64,000 nucleotides of DNA from Colius striatus (GCF_028858725.1 NC_084763.1:5518001-5582000), one strand, 5' to 3'. Shown: positions 52,101-62,566, counted from the first letter of the stretch. The notes: generated from the sequence alone by a model not told the origin. A program made the numbers and translations.

Positions 52101-55100
52101 TCAGTATTTAAAACACCTCCTAATTTAAGAATGCCTACAGAGGTAGGGTTTTAGATTAGATCTAGTTTAACAGTATAATAAACCAAAGTAAGCAAAAACG
52201 TTCAAGAACCTGAAGATTCTGAAGACTTGGATCCATCTTCACTCAACCATCAGCATCAAAGCTCCATCATGTCTACATCACTGCAGTAAACGGCTTCCAG
52301 GCCCCTAGTTCACTGGGGTGTTCTTCCAAATTACTCACTCAAGCCACATAGCATGTAGGCTTCAACATGGCAAAATATTAAGAGCCATAAAGTCTGGCTG
52401 AGGCTTTTTCCTTCCTTTTTGCTTGGAACAAAATATTTCATACCAAACACAACAAAGTCTATAAAGTTGCAACCTGCTTGCTAAGCTCTCCTTTCTCTAA
52501 ACCTTTCCAGCACGTTTTCATGTCAAATGTCTTGTATTCTCTGTATAAATAAAAATTCTTTTGGGCATGGAAAAAAAACATATACAGATGTTCTGCTTAG
52601 GAATAAAAGAGAAAAGGTTGGGGAGAGAATCAGCCCCATGAGTACTTCTCATGGACTGGAAAGAAAACACGGTGCCAAGGAAATCTCAGTTCCCATTTTC
52701 CTTCACAGCCACACATCTGTGCACACCATTCCTCAGCCTTGATGAAAATTTCTATTTGCCAGTGTTCTAAAGGAGCAGGATTTGTCCTTTAATCAAAGTA
52801 TGGTCAGAGCTTACATGCAAATTATGCTAGAAATATGAAAAATGAAGCCTAGCGTAAAATGGTACATCAAGTGGGCACTTCACAGAGCAGTTTGGAAGGA
52901 TCTGTAATACTGTGCTTGCTGCTGTCCTGACAAGACAGGCAATACAGATGGCACCAGTCACCCTGCTCAGTCATTAACTCCACCGAGGAACACCACACAG
53001 ATTATTACCAGTCTGGTTTTCCTCTCTCTCTGTGTAAAGCTGCTTCTGATGTTTCTAAATGCAGACTGCTTCTGTCCTCAGGTGCAAGTCTTGGCTCTCC
53101 ACACTCAGGCATCGTTGAAGAGGGACTTGGACGTTCCCCACAATGACTGGCATGTTGTCCCACTACCACTAACTGACACAATACAGGGCTTAAAAAACCT
53201 ACTGAACTGCTGAAACAGGTGAGTCTGGACAAACACACAAACATCTGAAAAACAATTTAGTTCAGTCCAAAGTGCAGAAATAATTGTATTTATGGAGTGT
53301 ATGATGAGGAAATAATGCTGTCACTGTATGTGTAGTTCAGTCATTTCATACCTACACACTCCCTGTGAGATTCAGAGTCCAAAACACAGCTGGGATAGAT
53401 GTGACAAACTGCTTTCTCTCTTCAAGGACAGAGGTCATTAAGGGAGTTGACAAAAATGACAGAAAGCAGAAGTATAACTTGCCCAAACTATCAGCTCACT
53501 GAAGCATTGTAATATGTTTGATCCATGCTTTGGGGGGCCTGGGCTGAAGCACTGCTCACTGCTGAATAACAGCAACAAATCAGGCGTGTCATAATCAAGA
53601 AAAGCAATAGAAAAGTGATGAAAATCAAGATAAAATATAAATAATTAATCTGTACAAAGAAAAAAACCTTAATTTTGTGTTTCTAGCACGACAACACGAT
53701 TGTAATGAAACACAACCGTTTTCATTTCTGCTGCTCTTATGAAAGGTTCTTTGATTTTTGCTTTACTTAGTAATGAAAATACAGAGAGATGAATATTCAC
53801 CAGATAAATGAATATTCAGGAGCTATTGTCTCTCACATATAAAAAAATAAACACGTGAAGATCTACATTACAAATTCACCGTGGACTTCAGGTAATTACC
53901 CTAATGGCATTATTTAAAAATGAAAGGATTGGCTTTGAATAAATTCAAGATGGGGATTTAGACTCATAAGAGGGAAGAGTTTTTCAGACAAAGCCAAGAA
54001 ACTAACCTGAATTCATTTCTCTCTTATGATAAAATATGCCTGAAGTACTAGATATTGATTAATCTGAACCCTATGTTCGGCAGCATCCTAGGATTTGGTG
54101 ACTGATTCCACTTCAAAAGGTTTTTATCAAATATGTTATCACCACATGTTTTTATGGCTGGAGATGATAGGATGCTTTCTGCTCTACTAGTAACAAACTC
54201 AAAATCTTTGCCCCTCACCAAGCCTGAAGGGATTTAACACGATTTTAATGGATGTACATAAGGATTTGAGAATATGTTGCTCATGATCTGAACTTTTCTA
54301 TAAGGAAAATGTCACAGAATGCCAGCCCATCTTTAGCAATCAGTGGTATGTTCAACAAGAGCATCATCAGATCCAACACTACAGGGACACTGATGGATAT
54401 TTCAGGTATAGATGATCCTGATCAAGTAGCTAACAATCACTCAGCAGAGTCTGTGTACATACAAACAGTGGATGCTCTGTTCTGTTGGCAGAAAAAGAGG
54501 ACACACAATGTGTACAGCTCTTATTAAGTGGATGGTTATAATGCATCTGCTTTACTGTCCTCCCACGGGCATTATCTCACAAAGAACATGTTCATATAAC
54601 CATGTCCCCACACAGGGAACCCCAGGATCCCCATGAACAGCTATGCACATCACCGAATCCCCAAAAACAAATGTACATCACCACACAAGCGATCACCACA
54701 TTCAGTCAGATGGGGACAAAGATAATATGGCTAGGCTACAGAACACCCAATGTGCTTCTCTAAACACAAAGCACAGCAGGTTCCTTACACCCTTAGCTCA
54801 GTCCACCTCCAGTAGTCTGCTCACAAAGCACTTACTCTTTCCCTGGAGCCACCTCTCCCATCTCACCAGTCCTTCGCTCCCACGCTCGGCTTGATGTCTA
54901 AGCTGGAACTTCTCACTGCCTTGACAAGGCCATGGCAGCCCACAATTTCCTTAAGCCTCCTCCCTGAACCAGGTGATACCGAAAGCATAACCCACTGACT
55001 CAATGACAGAGGTATTTTACTGACTGCACACAAATGGCAGACACCCTCTTTCAGTGTGGATGCCCTGTTTCGGACTATGATGAAACAAAGGGAGGGAGGA

Positions 55101-55394
55101 AACTGTAAGAAAACAAAAAGCATGATACTTTCAGTGCAAATACACAGAGGAAAAGAAAAGGGAGACATTGGAGTTTCCTTCCATTTTACACACTTGCACA
55201 CTTCATGGTACCTTTCCACTACTCTACCGTGGCCTCAGGTAGACTGCAAATGAACAAGCCACCATGCTACATCAGTGAAGTCATCAGTAATCTGGCTCCT
55301 CTGTTTCAAGTGAAAAATTGATCCAGAGAACTCAAAGCCATCTCATTCCAAGTTTCTTTCCTGTTTCCACAAGTAAATGCAGCCCTGTGAGGAG
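37175..55394. other. Long AT-rich gene-free stretch
   Basis: Eighteen kilobases with no coding exon, RNA gene or transposon that I can recognise. Notable small structures are a (CCAA)-type run at 44.9 kb, an inverted repeat at 50.97 kb, a pair of TGAATATTCA palindromes at 53.79-53.82 kb and AT-rich simple sequence around 46.15-46.20 kb. ORFs of 70-130 codons occur on both strands with no shared domain or codon bias. Candidate conserved noncoding elements would need cross-species alignment. Confidence 0.6.
44914..44952. repeat. A-rich run with (CCAA)n core
   Basis: AAAACAAAACCAACCAACC followed by further AACC and AAAAC words forms a short simple repeat of about 39 bases. No retroposon body is visible beside it. 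Confidence 0.75.
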
Positions 55395-55456
55395 CAGGGA
55401 GTTGGACTTGATCTTTATGTGTCCCTTCCAACATGAGCTATTCCACCATCCTATGG
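55395..55456 (+). mobile_element. CR1 3'-end fragment, short
   Basis: GGGAGTTGGACTTGATC, GTGTCCCTTCCAACATGAGC and ATTCCACCATCCTATGG correspond to the last ~60 bases of a CR1 of the GTTGGACTTGATGATC type. It is very short and diverged, but the order and spacing are right. Confidence 0.78.
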
Positions 55457-57434
55457 AAGTACAGCCAGGACCTTGGGCCAGCTCTTACCCCAAGGAACCT
55501 TTGGATAGATCTCATTTATTTGGCCTGAGCATGCTCAAGAAAATACAACATTGGTAAGGTGTTAAATAACACACACAGTCAGACAGTGAGCCTAAGATAT
55601 CATTGCCATACAGAACAACCCCCACTAATCAGTCTTTGTTAACTTTAGGGAGCTGATCTGCAAACATGCTTATTTCAAATGCTTCATTTGTGTCCTTCAC
55701 GCCACTCAGTACTGTGTAGAACAGCTGATTCTAAGGAATCCCAGGCTCTACTCTGAATACAGTAAATCTTTTTTATTTAGAAAAACCTAATTTAGAGGCA
55801 GACAAACAATAAAAAGTGAGCAGTATAAATCAAAGTTTATCTGCTTCCAAAGAATTATTCCCCTTAGATTTAGTTATTCTGTCTGGGCGATAATTCTTTT
55901 TTTACCATGTGTGTTCTTAGTTCCCAGTGCTTTCAAAATGCATTTATACCTAATAATCCAGTAAAATATCTTAATTTAGAAGTCTTCCTTCTGCTTTTTA
56001 AGGGAAGGATCAGTCATCACGGAGTGGCTGAGAGGTATTTTAAGTAGAGCTCTCAGTTAACTCTTTTCCCTCAGCCTTTGAATAAGCAGAACAGGTTGCA
56101 TCAATTTGAGTACCTGGAGGCTGTAAATCAGTCATGGTGGTCACTGAGGCAGGTGTTTCAGAGCATGGAAATACCAGGCCACAAAACCTGGTTTGACTAC
56201 AGAGCCTCCTGGCTACTGGTTTCTCTCCTGCAGTATATCCAAGTGATATTGCTACACCATCAGTAAAGGTGCAGCCCTGTCAAAAGTGGGGAAAAATTAC
56301 TTCACCCAGGGGGCAATCCCTAGGACCTCCAACTGTCTTCTTCACAACACTCACACCAAATTCCTTCTATTGGCCCACTGCAATGCAGTCAGAGTTGCTG
56401 TCCAAAGACCTCTATTATTTTTCATTCCATTCTAGCCATCCAAAACAGCAAGGCAGCATCTGCACCTTTCATGGACGTTTCTGATATTTCCATTTAAATA
56501 GGGATTGTCAGAACAACAATTCACATTTTGTACCTGGGTTAATTCAATTTCCTTCCATATTACACAGTATAATTTAACAGTAGAAATGAAATGACAAGAT
56601 TCCAGCTGTCCTATCCACTTAGGTCTCAAACAGAAAGCCCCCATCTCTTCCAAAGGACACTAAAGAGCCCTCTTGGCTGTCCAATCTGTCCAGTGTCAAA
56701 TTACTCTGCTATTCTTAAATTCCAATTCTAATTTTAGCACAAATGAAAACCTGCAAATGTTGGGAAGGCAAGAGGCTAATACATCGTTACTTGTCATTTA
56801 TAGAACTTCCTTTTGGGGATTTTAAATAGTTTGACAAATGTTGATTAGTCACATACTTCCCTTTCATGGGACAGGACCTTGGAGCAAACCGTATCTCCTG
56901 CAGGATTCTGTTACTGCCACACAGTGGAGAAGACACTTTTCATCTGGGTCCGGGGAGGAGGTGGAATGCACATCTGAAAAGGACCAGGTATTTTGAAAGA
57001 TACAATGTGTTTCCTTTCTGTACAAGGCTATTTTTATAACAAATGAACTAATATATACACTGAGGTGTGTTGGACTGCTTTCTCTCACCAAAAAAATAGG
57101 GGAAATACTAATTGTGGAATACAAGACAATTATTTCAAACAGTAAATAATCCCATCAGTGTGAGAGAGATTCCCCTTCACAGGCAAGAGTGCTATCACAG
57201 CTGCTTTCTTAAAAAAGCATCAGATGAAGCAGGTACTTCAAGTCTGAACGGCAGACAACACGAGGTCTGTTAAAAACCTCTCCTTGGAGGAAGGGCAGGG
57301 CCTCTCCTGAGCTGCATGACATACATCTGAGGTAACAACAGCAAGAGAGGCTGACTGACATTTTGAACTTTAGATATACAATGTGACAAGACCTGGGAGA
57401 TAACAGCCCTAAAGTCTCAAAACAGCAAACAAGA

Positions 57435-57454
57435 AGTTCAAAGTTCAAGGGTCA
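57435..57454 (+). promoter_or_regulatory. Three nuclear-receptor half-sites, each spaced by one base
   Basis: AGTTCA-A-AGTTCA-A-GGGTCA is two overlapping DR1 elements. DR1 is the layout bound by HNF4, RXR/PPAR and COUP-TF-type nuclear receptors. It is directly followed by a 10-bp perfect hairpin (57,460-57,484). The motif is seen in the sequence; binding is inference, since such sites also arise by chance. Confidence 0.35.
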
Positions 57455-58706
57455 GGACCAAACATCCCCATTTAGGGGATGTTTAAAGGTGTGTCACCCC
57501 TCTATGGCTAAGAAACCAGGGGCTTAAGCACATGCTTAAACATCTCACTGGAAGAGGGGTTAAAAGCAATGCTAAGAATAAATTCATAGGCTTTAGGCAC
57601 AGCTAGCACAAGTTGTCATTTCCTCCTTCCAATCTGATATATAACACCTGTTCTTTATTTAGTGTTTTCATCCATTTTTAGTTGAAACGTACACGGCAAA
57701 GTAACGTACGTATGACACAGAGGAACGGGAAGATGAGTCCTAAATGCCAAACCATTCCACCAAGCAAGCATTAAACAGACTTCCCATTCTTCATGAGACA
57801 TTAGTTACTGTACTTTTATTTTGTGCTTGTCAACAGGGGCCCTTATCTTCCTACCTTTTCAAATTCTATCACACCCCTCAGAGTGTTGCTGACATCACAA
57901 TTTGCCAGGAACAAACGTTTTACACACCTTTGTCATTTTCTTCCAGTACTTTGACTCCCACTTCCAGTTTTCCACTTGAACAAAAGCCTCTATCCTGGAG
58001 GCAGTTTGGAAAATATATAGTTAAATTCCACAGCCTGAATTTCATGGGATACAGGCTGAAATGTGATTTTCTAAACAATCCAACCCTACTCCCAAGAAAT
58101 GGGATTTCTTTCCTCTTCTTCTTCACATAGGATAACTGCAGGATAATGTGTAATTCTCAGACAAGGAGTGACTGTACATTGGTGCACATTGTTCATACCA
58201 GGAGCACACCTTTGAAACAGACCTCTTGATCTTTACCACTGCTGCTCTTCAGTTTCCACTGCAGAGCAGTCTGTGGGTATCCAATCATCCTCAGCAGCAG
58301 CTCTGCCAATCTGATTCTGGACCCTTCCTTAGCTCTGATATAGTCTGGTATCTCTTCAGTACTCACACACCAGTTTGAGGTGCTACTCTGTGAAGGGAGG
58401 TCAGCTCTTTTTTAGGCAGAAGACTAAGATTCCTTATAATTACAGGCAATACCCAAAATTTCTCCCTCAGTTTCTGAGTTGATTCCAAGTAGAGCTTATC
58501 TTCTTGTCAATTGGGATGCAAATCCAAAGAAAAAGAGACTAGAGTGAAAGGACTTAGGTCATTTGATAGGAATTACTGAATTAAAATATTTGAGAAAACC
58601 AAGTACCAAATATTTATGTCTAAGTCAACACCCACAGAAACAGCAGCAAAACAACATGCTGTCTGAAAATATATGCCAGGCTCTGTTTCACATCTGCAGT
58701 CCACAG

Positions 58707-58770
58707 TTGGTCCAAATAATACATTCACTAATATATTAGTGTTGGTTCAAATAATATATTCACTAATTTG
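58707..58770. repeat. 35-bp imperfect tandem duplication with a palindrome
   Basis: The segment starting TTGGTCCAAATAATACATTC (58,707) is repeated from 58,742 as TTGGTTCAAATAATATATTC, with about 25 of 29 bases matching. The first copy contains the perfect 16-bp palindrome CACTAATATATTAGTG (58,726-58,741). The second has lost it by substitution. Confidence 0.85.
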
Positions 58771-60236
58771 TCTTCTAGTTCCAGAACACTAGAACTTCTC
58801 TTCCCTGTTATCCTCTGCCAGTAATTCTTACTTCATTGTAATCCTCCAGACTGACATTCCATTGGGTTCACAGTTACAAAAAACCTCAAGATTAATTTGC
58901 CCCAATACAGCAAATTATGTTACTCTGAAGTCTAAGGATCCAGAAGAAAGTAAAAAAAACCCTGCATAGTGATAATCATAAAAAGCTATAATACTTAGAA
59001 ACAAAATAAGGTATTTCTTGTTGCTCTCCTGGCCATGAGACACCCTAGTCCCACAGGACAGCTACCCAGCTTTATCCTTTCTTGGTCTAAAATCCCCTTA
59101 TACTTGGCAGAAATACTTCTCCATATTTAATATCCAGCCTAAAAGTTGTGGAATCCAAAGCCAATGAGTAACATCTTTTAACAGATGTGCCAGAAGAGCA
59201 ATTTAAAAACAAACCTGCAGCCTCTAAACTATGGTATCATCCAGCTTCTACCTTAGGGATGCATCTGTAATCAGCATCTACTGCATTGCAGGGTTCACTT
59301 CAGGCTTAAGTTTGTTTTGCATCTATCCTTGGATCCTTACAACACTGCTCAAGCTCTTGTGCAGACAAAAGTCTTTCCTGCCTGCTGAACTAAGGCTGAG
59401 GTCATGCATTAGAGCAGCATCTGCCTCACCCCATCTCTGGGAGCAGCACAAGACTCTCCCGTTGCTTAACACTCTGCTGTCCATGGTGCACACCTAGGCC
59501 CAGCAACTGATGAGAACACTGCTCCTGGAACCTAACAGCTCTCTGCAAATCAAGCCCTGATCCTTTCCTCTTTGTGCCACATGGGTCAGTAAGATGCAGC
59601 CTGTGTTTCCGCAGGCATCTCGCCTCAGAGCCTTTGAGTCAAACACCTCAAGCTGAACAGGCTCTCTGGTCTTTTCTCTCTGCTCAGAACAATTCTAAAA
59701 TGCCACTAATTAATGTATATTTACCAAGGACCAGAACTTGCACACAGCTTCAAACTTCCACCAAAGGAAGCATCAGTAAACTAGATAAAGATTTCCAAGG
59801 AGTGCACAGACTAGTATTAAAGAGTTCACAATGAGGAAAATCACTGCTTAGAAGCCTAAAACCAAAGAGAGGACAGAAGTCTTGGCTTTCCTAACAAGAT
59901 CAGGCTGTAGGCTCACTAACTTTCTTCATGCTCTACAGCGTCTAAATGGGAAAAACAAATGGGCATTTCCAGTCAGTGTAGAGATTACACAGGTAGAATG
60001 AGGCAGAACAATTCATGCTGTGCTTACACTGTTGAGTTCCCGACCCTCCCACTGCAAGCACGGAGATCTGATCAATTCAGAGGTAGGCTGAAAGAGCTAG
60101 TGTGTGATCTTACCAAAGCACAGACAATCCCAGAGGAGTATATGCATGTAACTGTCCAGCAAACATCCCTGTCCTCAACTTTGCATGCAGTTGCCTTCTT
60201 GTATGTTCACGAATGCAAACAGTTAAGTTTGGCTGC

Positions 60237-60274
60237 CACATGTGTGCACACACACGTGCACACAGATGCACACT
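60237..60274. repeat. Interrupted (CA)n microsatellite
   Basis: CACATGTGTGCACACACACG and further GCACAC words form a short imperfect dinucleotide repeat. Confidence 0.8.
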
Positions 60275-61315
60275 CATAGTCTCTCTCCATTTGTGTGGTC
60301 CTGGATATATTTACAAGTGACCTGACCTTCCAAATCAGCTCAATGTAAACAAACTCCTATAGCGTGCATTTCTTCAGCCAGGCAAATATGTCAGCCTTAA
60401 AGGCCTGCATTTATCTTTATACCTCTGTGATATGAATTATGCATACGTGTATATCAGCATGCTCTCTGTCTTTCTCTCCTATTAAGCTTTGGGCTGGTTC
60501 CCTTGGGGACTCATTACCTACAGTGAGTTTCACAAGGGCTTAATGTGACTCTACCAGAATTGTTGTTGTATCGTACCTTCCCAGAAAGGCTGTGATACTC
60601 TTCCCAGACACCTACAGTGCAATTCAGTGTTGACTGTTTAATGTCTAATAACAGTGAGTGATTTTTCTCACCAAGCCAAAACAGCAAAACTGAATTACAA
60701 GGAATATTTACTGGGGGTTTTTTTCAAGTGAGAGAGACATTAAACTAGCACTTGTATGGGTACTGCAGGAACTATTTCAGCGTTGTTCTTCGCCCTGGCA
60801 ATCCTCTTCAACTTACTTTTCTGTTTCAAAGCAGGTTTTGATTTTGCTCCCTTTTATTAACTGCCTCAGGACAGCAACTTTGTCCGATGTTGGTGACAAC
60901 GTTGGAGATGAAATGCAGCCCACAGTTCAGTTGGCATGTCCCGTTCTGCAACATCCCAGACAGCACCTGAGAGGGGATGAAAAGGCCCAGGGACTGCCCT
61001 CCCCATCAGCTCCGAGGCTCACCTCTCCCCAGCAGCGGGGCACAGCCGGCCTCGACACCCCTCTGATGCCACCAACGCTCCTTTCCCCGGGCGCTCAGCC
61101 TGGTGGCTGCCGGGCACCAGGCGCCCATGGGCACACTCGCCCCGCGCTGAAGAGTTGCCGGGAGGTTGCCTTCCCCGTCCCCCCACTCCCACGCCGCGTG
61201 GCATCCTCCTGCCGTGGGATTTGGTGGCTTTTCGGTGAATTCCTTCCCCGCTCTGGCTGCGCCAGGGGGAGCGGCGGCGGCGCGCGGGGATGCGCTGAGG
61301 CGGTGCGGGGCCCCG

Positions 61316-61331
61316 GCGCCCTCTGGCGGCC
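61316..61331 (-). promoter_or_regulatory. CTCF-type motif
   Basis: The plus strand reads GCGCCCTCTGGCGGCC. Its complement GGCCGCCAGAGGGCGC fits the CTCF core (CCASYAGRKGGCRS) at 13 of 14 core positions, the single mismatch being G for A at the third core base. CTCF sites commonly flank promoters and set loop boundaries. In this orientation the motif lies on the minus strand, about 1.05 kb upstream of the TATA-like box. Confidence 0.6.
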
Positions 61332-61895
61332 GCGAGGAGCGCTGCGGGAGCCCAACGAGACGCTCGCGGCGGGGCTCGCTTGCCTCCGAGCTGCAAACTT
61401 CAATAAAGATTAAGATACAGACTCGGCACGCTCCCGCCGGAGCCCAGCGCTGGGTCCCGACAAACGGCTGTTGCTCGGGGCTGCGCTGCGGGGAAGGGGC
61501 GGGCGGGTGTCTGACGGCTGCGGGCAGAGCTACCCCAGCCCAGCCCTCGTCCCGGCAGCTGCCCCGGGGAGACTGTTCCTGCTCTCCCCGACAAGGAAGA
61601 AGGGCGGGCGGCTGCGGGGTCCGGGCGGGCAGCGGCAGGGAGCGGCGGGGGAGGCTTGTGACTGGGGGTCACTGAGGGAGAAACTCAAGGAAGGCGCCCC
61701 CGTCCCCATCCCCGGCTTTCGGCGTGGGGATCGTCCCTTCTTTTTCAATAAAATGACCGCCCCGTCCTCCTGAGCAGAGGCGGAGGGGAGGCATCTGTGT
61801 CCCGAAGCCCCCGGACCCCACACCTCCCGCGGCCGAGCATCGCGGTGCGAGCAGCCCGCCCCGCCGGCCGGTGCAGCGGGCGGGAGCCGCCCCAG

Positions 61896-62093
61896 CAGCC
61901 CCTCGCTGCGGTGTTCGTCCCGCCCCGGCAGCCCCTCGCTGCGGTGTTCGTCCCGCCCCGGCAGCCCCTCGCTGCGGTGTTCGTCCCGCACCAGCAGCCC
62001 CTCGCTGCGGTGTTCGTCCCGCACCAGCAGCCCCTCGCTGCGGTGTTCGTCCCGCACCAGCAGCCCCTCGCTGCGGTATTCGTCCCGCTCAGG
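61896..62093. repeat. 33-bp minisatellite, six copies
   Basis: Six consecutive 33-bp units begin at 61,896, 61,929, 61,962, 61,995, 62,028 and 62,061. Each contains CAGCCCCTCGCTGCGG, then TGTTCGTCCCG and a 5-base variable end. Units 1-2 end CCCGG, units 3-5 end ACCAG, and unit 6 has TATTCG and ends TCAGG, so the order is A A B B B C. A partial unit may precede unit 1 (61,884-61,895). The near-identity of units suggests recent expansion, and copy number is likely to vary. Each unit has a TGCGGT core, the RUNX recognition type. Because 33 is divisible by three, the array stays open in several frames on both strands. Confidence 0.97.
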
Positions 62094-62287
62094 ACCACTG
62101 GTTTGCTTAACCCTCAGCTGCAAGCCCAGCTCCCGGCAGCGCTCCCCTCCGCAGCGCGCCCGGCGGAGTCCGTGCGGGGCGAGCCCCGCGCCGCGCCCCC
62201 GCATCCCCCACGGCGCCGCGGCCGGAGGGTGGGAAGGACCCGCGCACCCCCCGCGCTCCCCCATCCCGGTCCCGGCGGCGGCGCGGA

Positions 62288-62310
62288 GGGGGGGCGGCGG
62301 GCGCGGGGGG
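62288..62310 (+). promoter_or_regulatory. G-quadruplex-prone run
   Basis: A seven-G run, a three-G run and a six-G run separated by short loops (CGGC, CGC) supply four or more GGG tracts within 23 bases, about 60-80 bases upstream of the TATA-like box. This is a standard intramolecular G4 pattern on the plus strand. Folding in vivo is inference. Confidence 0.6.
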
Positions 62311-62340
62311 CTGACGGGCGGCGGCCCCGGCTGCGTCAGC
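62310..62340. promoter_or_regulatory. Inverted pair of CRE half-sites
   Basis: GCTGACG (62,310-62,316) and CGTCAGC (62,334-62,340) are exact reverse complements 17 bases apart. The right member forms TGCGTCA (62,332-62,338), a known AP-1/CREB-type variant seen in cAMP- and activity-induced promoters. On the minus strand it reads TGACGCAGC, which fits the antioxidant/Maf core TGACnnnGC. A FOX-like GCAAACA follows at 62,346-62,352. Placed 30-60 bases upstream of the TATA-like box, this is a typical proximal activator position. Confidence 0.55.
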
Positions 62341-62370
62341 GCTGTGCAAACACCGCCGCGGCCCCGCCGC

Positions 62371-62405
62371 TATTTAAGGGGCCGGGGCTGAGGCGCCTCG
62401 AACTT
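62371..62405 (+). promoter_or_regulatory. TATA-like core promoter
   Basis: TATTTAAG at 62,371-62,378 sits in otherwise very GC-rich DNA. The same bases form a CArG-like CTATTTAAGG with one mismatch to CC(A/T)6GG, so an SRF role is an alternative. Standard TATA spacing predicts transcription starting near 62,398-62,405 on the plus strand. The first ATG downstream is at 62,503. The only nearby plus-strand donor candidates are weak: ACG|GTAGGA after 62,475 and CAG|GTCGGT after 62,732. Confidence 0.5.
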
Positions 62406-62557
62406 CCCTCCCTGCCTGGGCACGCACGGCCGCGCTCCCGTCTCGGGTCCCGCCTCGGGAAACCGCAACGGAACGGTAGGAAGCAGCCGGCATCCTTCGG
62501 CGATGCTGTTGCTGCTGCCGGGAGGAACGGGGATAAGGGAGGGCGGGAGCGCCCGGC

Positions 62558-62566
62558 GCTTACCTG
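62558..62566 (-). other. Strong candidate splice donor on the minus strand
   Basis: The complement reads CAG|GTAAGC, with the exon ending at 62,564 and the intron beginning at 62,563. It matches 8 of 9 donor consensus positions. A second good minus-strand donor, GAG|GTGAGC, lies at the left edge of the island (GT at 61,022-61,021). Together they raise the possibility of a minus-strand or divergent spliced transcript. No exon downstream was recognised, so it may be noncoding or chance. Confidence 0.3.

Larger units (their letters stand above)
55457..60990. other. AT-rich gene-free stretch before the CpG island
   Basis: No coding exon was recognised. It contains the three-half-site motif and hairpin at 57.43-57.48 kb, the duplicated palindrome at 58.71-58.77 kb and the CA-rich run at 60.24 kb. 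The 191-codon frame at 60,838-61,413 runs into the CpG island, begins with TTG rather than ATG and shows no domain. Confidence 0.6.

Noticed and set aside
60838..61413. 191-codon plus-strand ORF at the left edge of the island
   Set aside because: It begins with TTG, spans the change from AT-rich to GC-rich DNA, and shows no domain. Stop-poor GC-rich sequence explains its length.
61402..61755. AATAAA words near 61,403 and 61,750 as polyadenylation signals
   Set aside because: They stand out in the GC-rich island, but no gene end, GT-rich downstream element or upstream coding exon supports them.
62310..62400. Assignment of the promoter to proenkephalin or an NR4A-type immediate-early gene because of TGCGTCA
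   Set aside because: The TGCGTCA motif is shared by many inducible genes. The second enhancer motif and spacing do not match what I recall for proenkephalin, and no coding exon is present to confirm any name.
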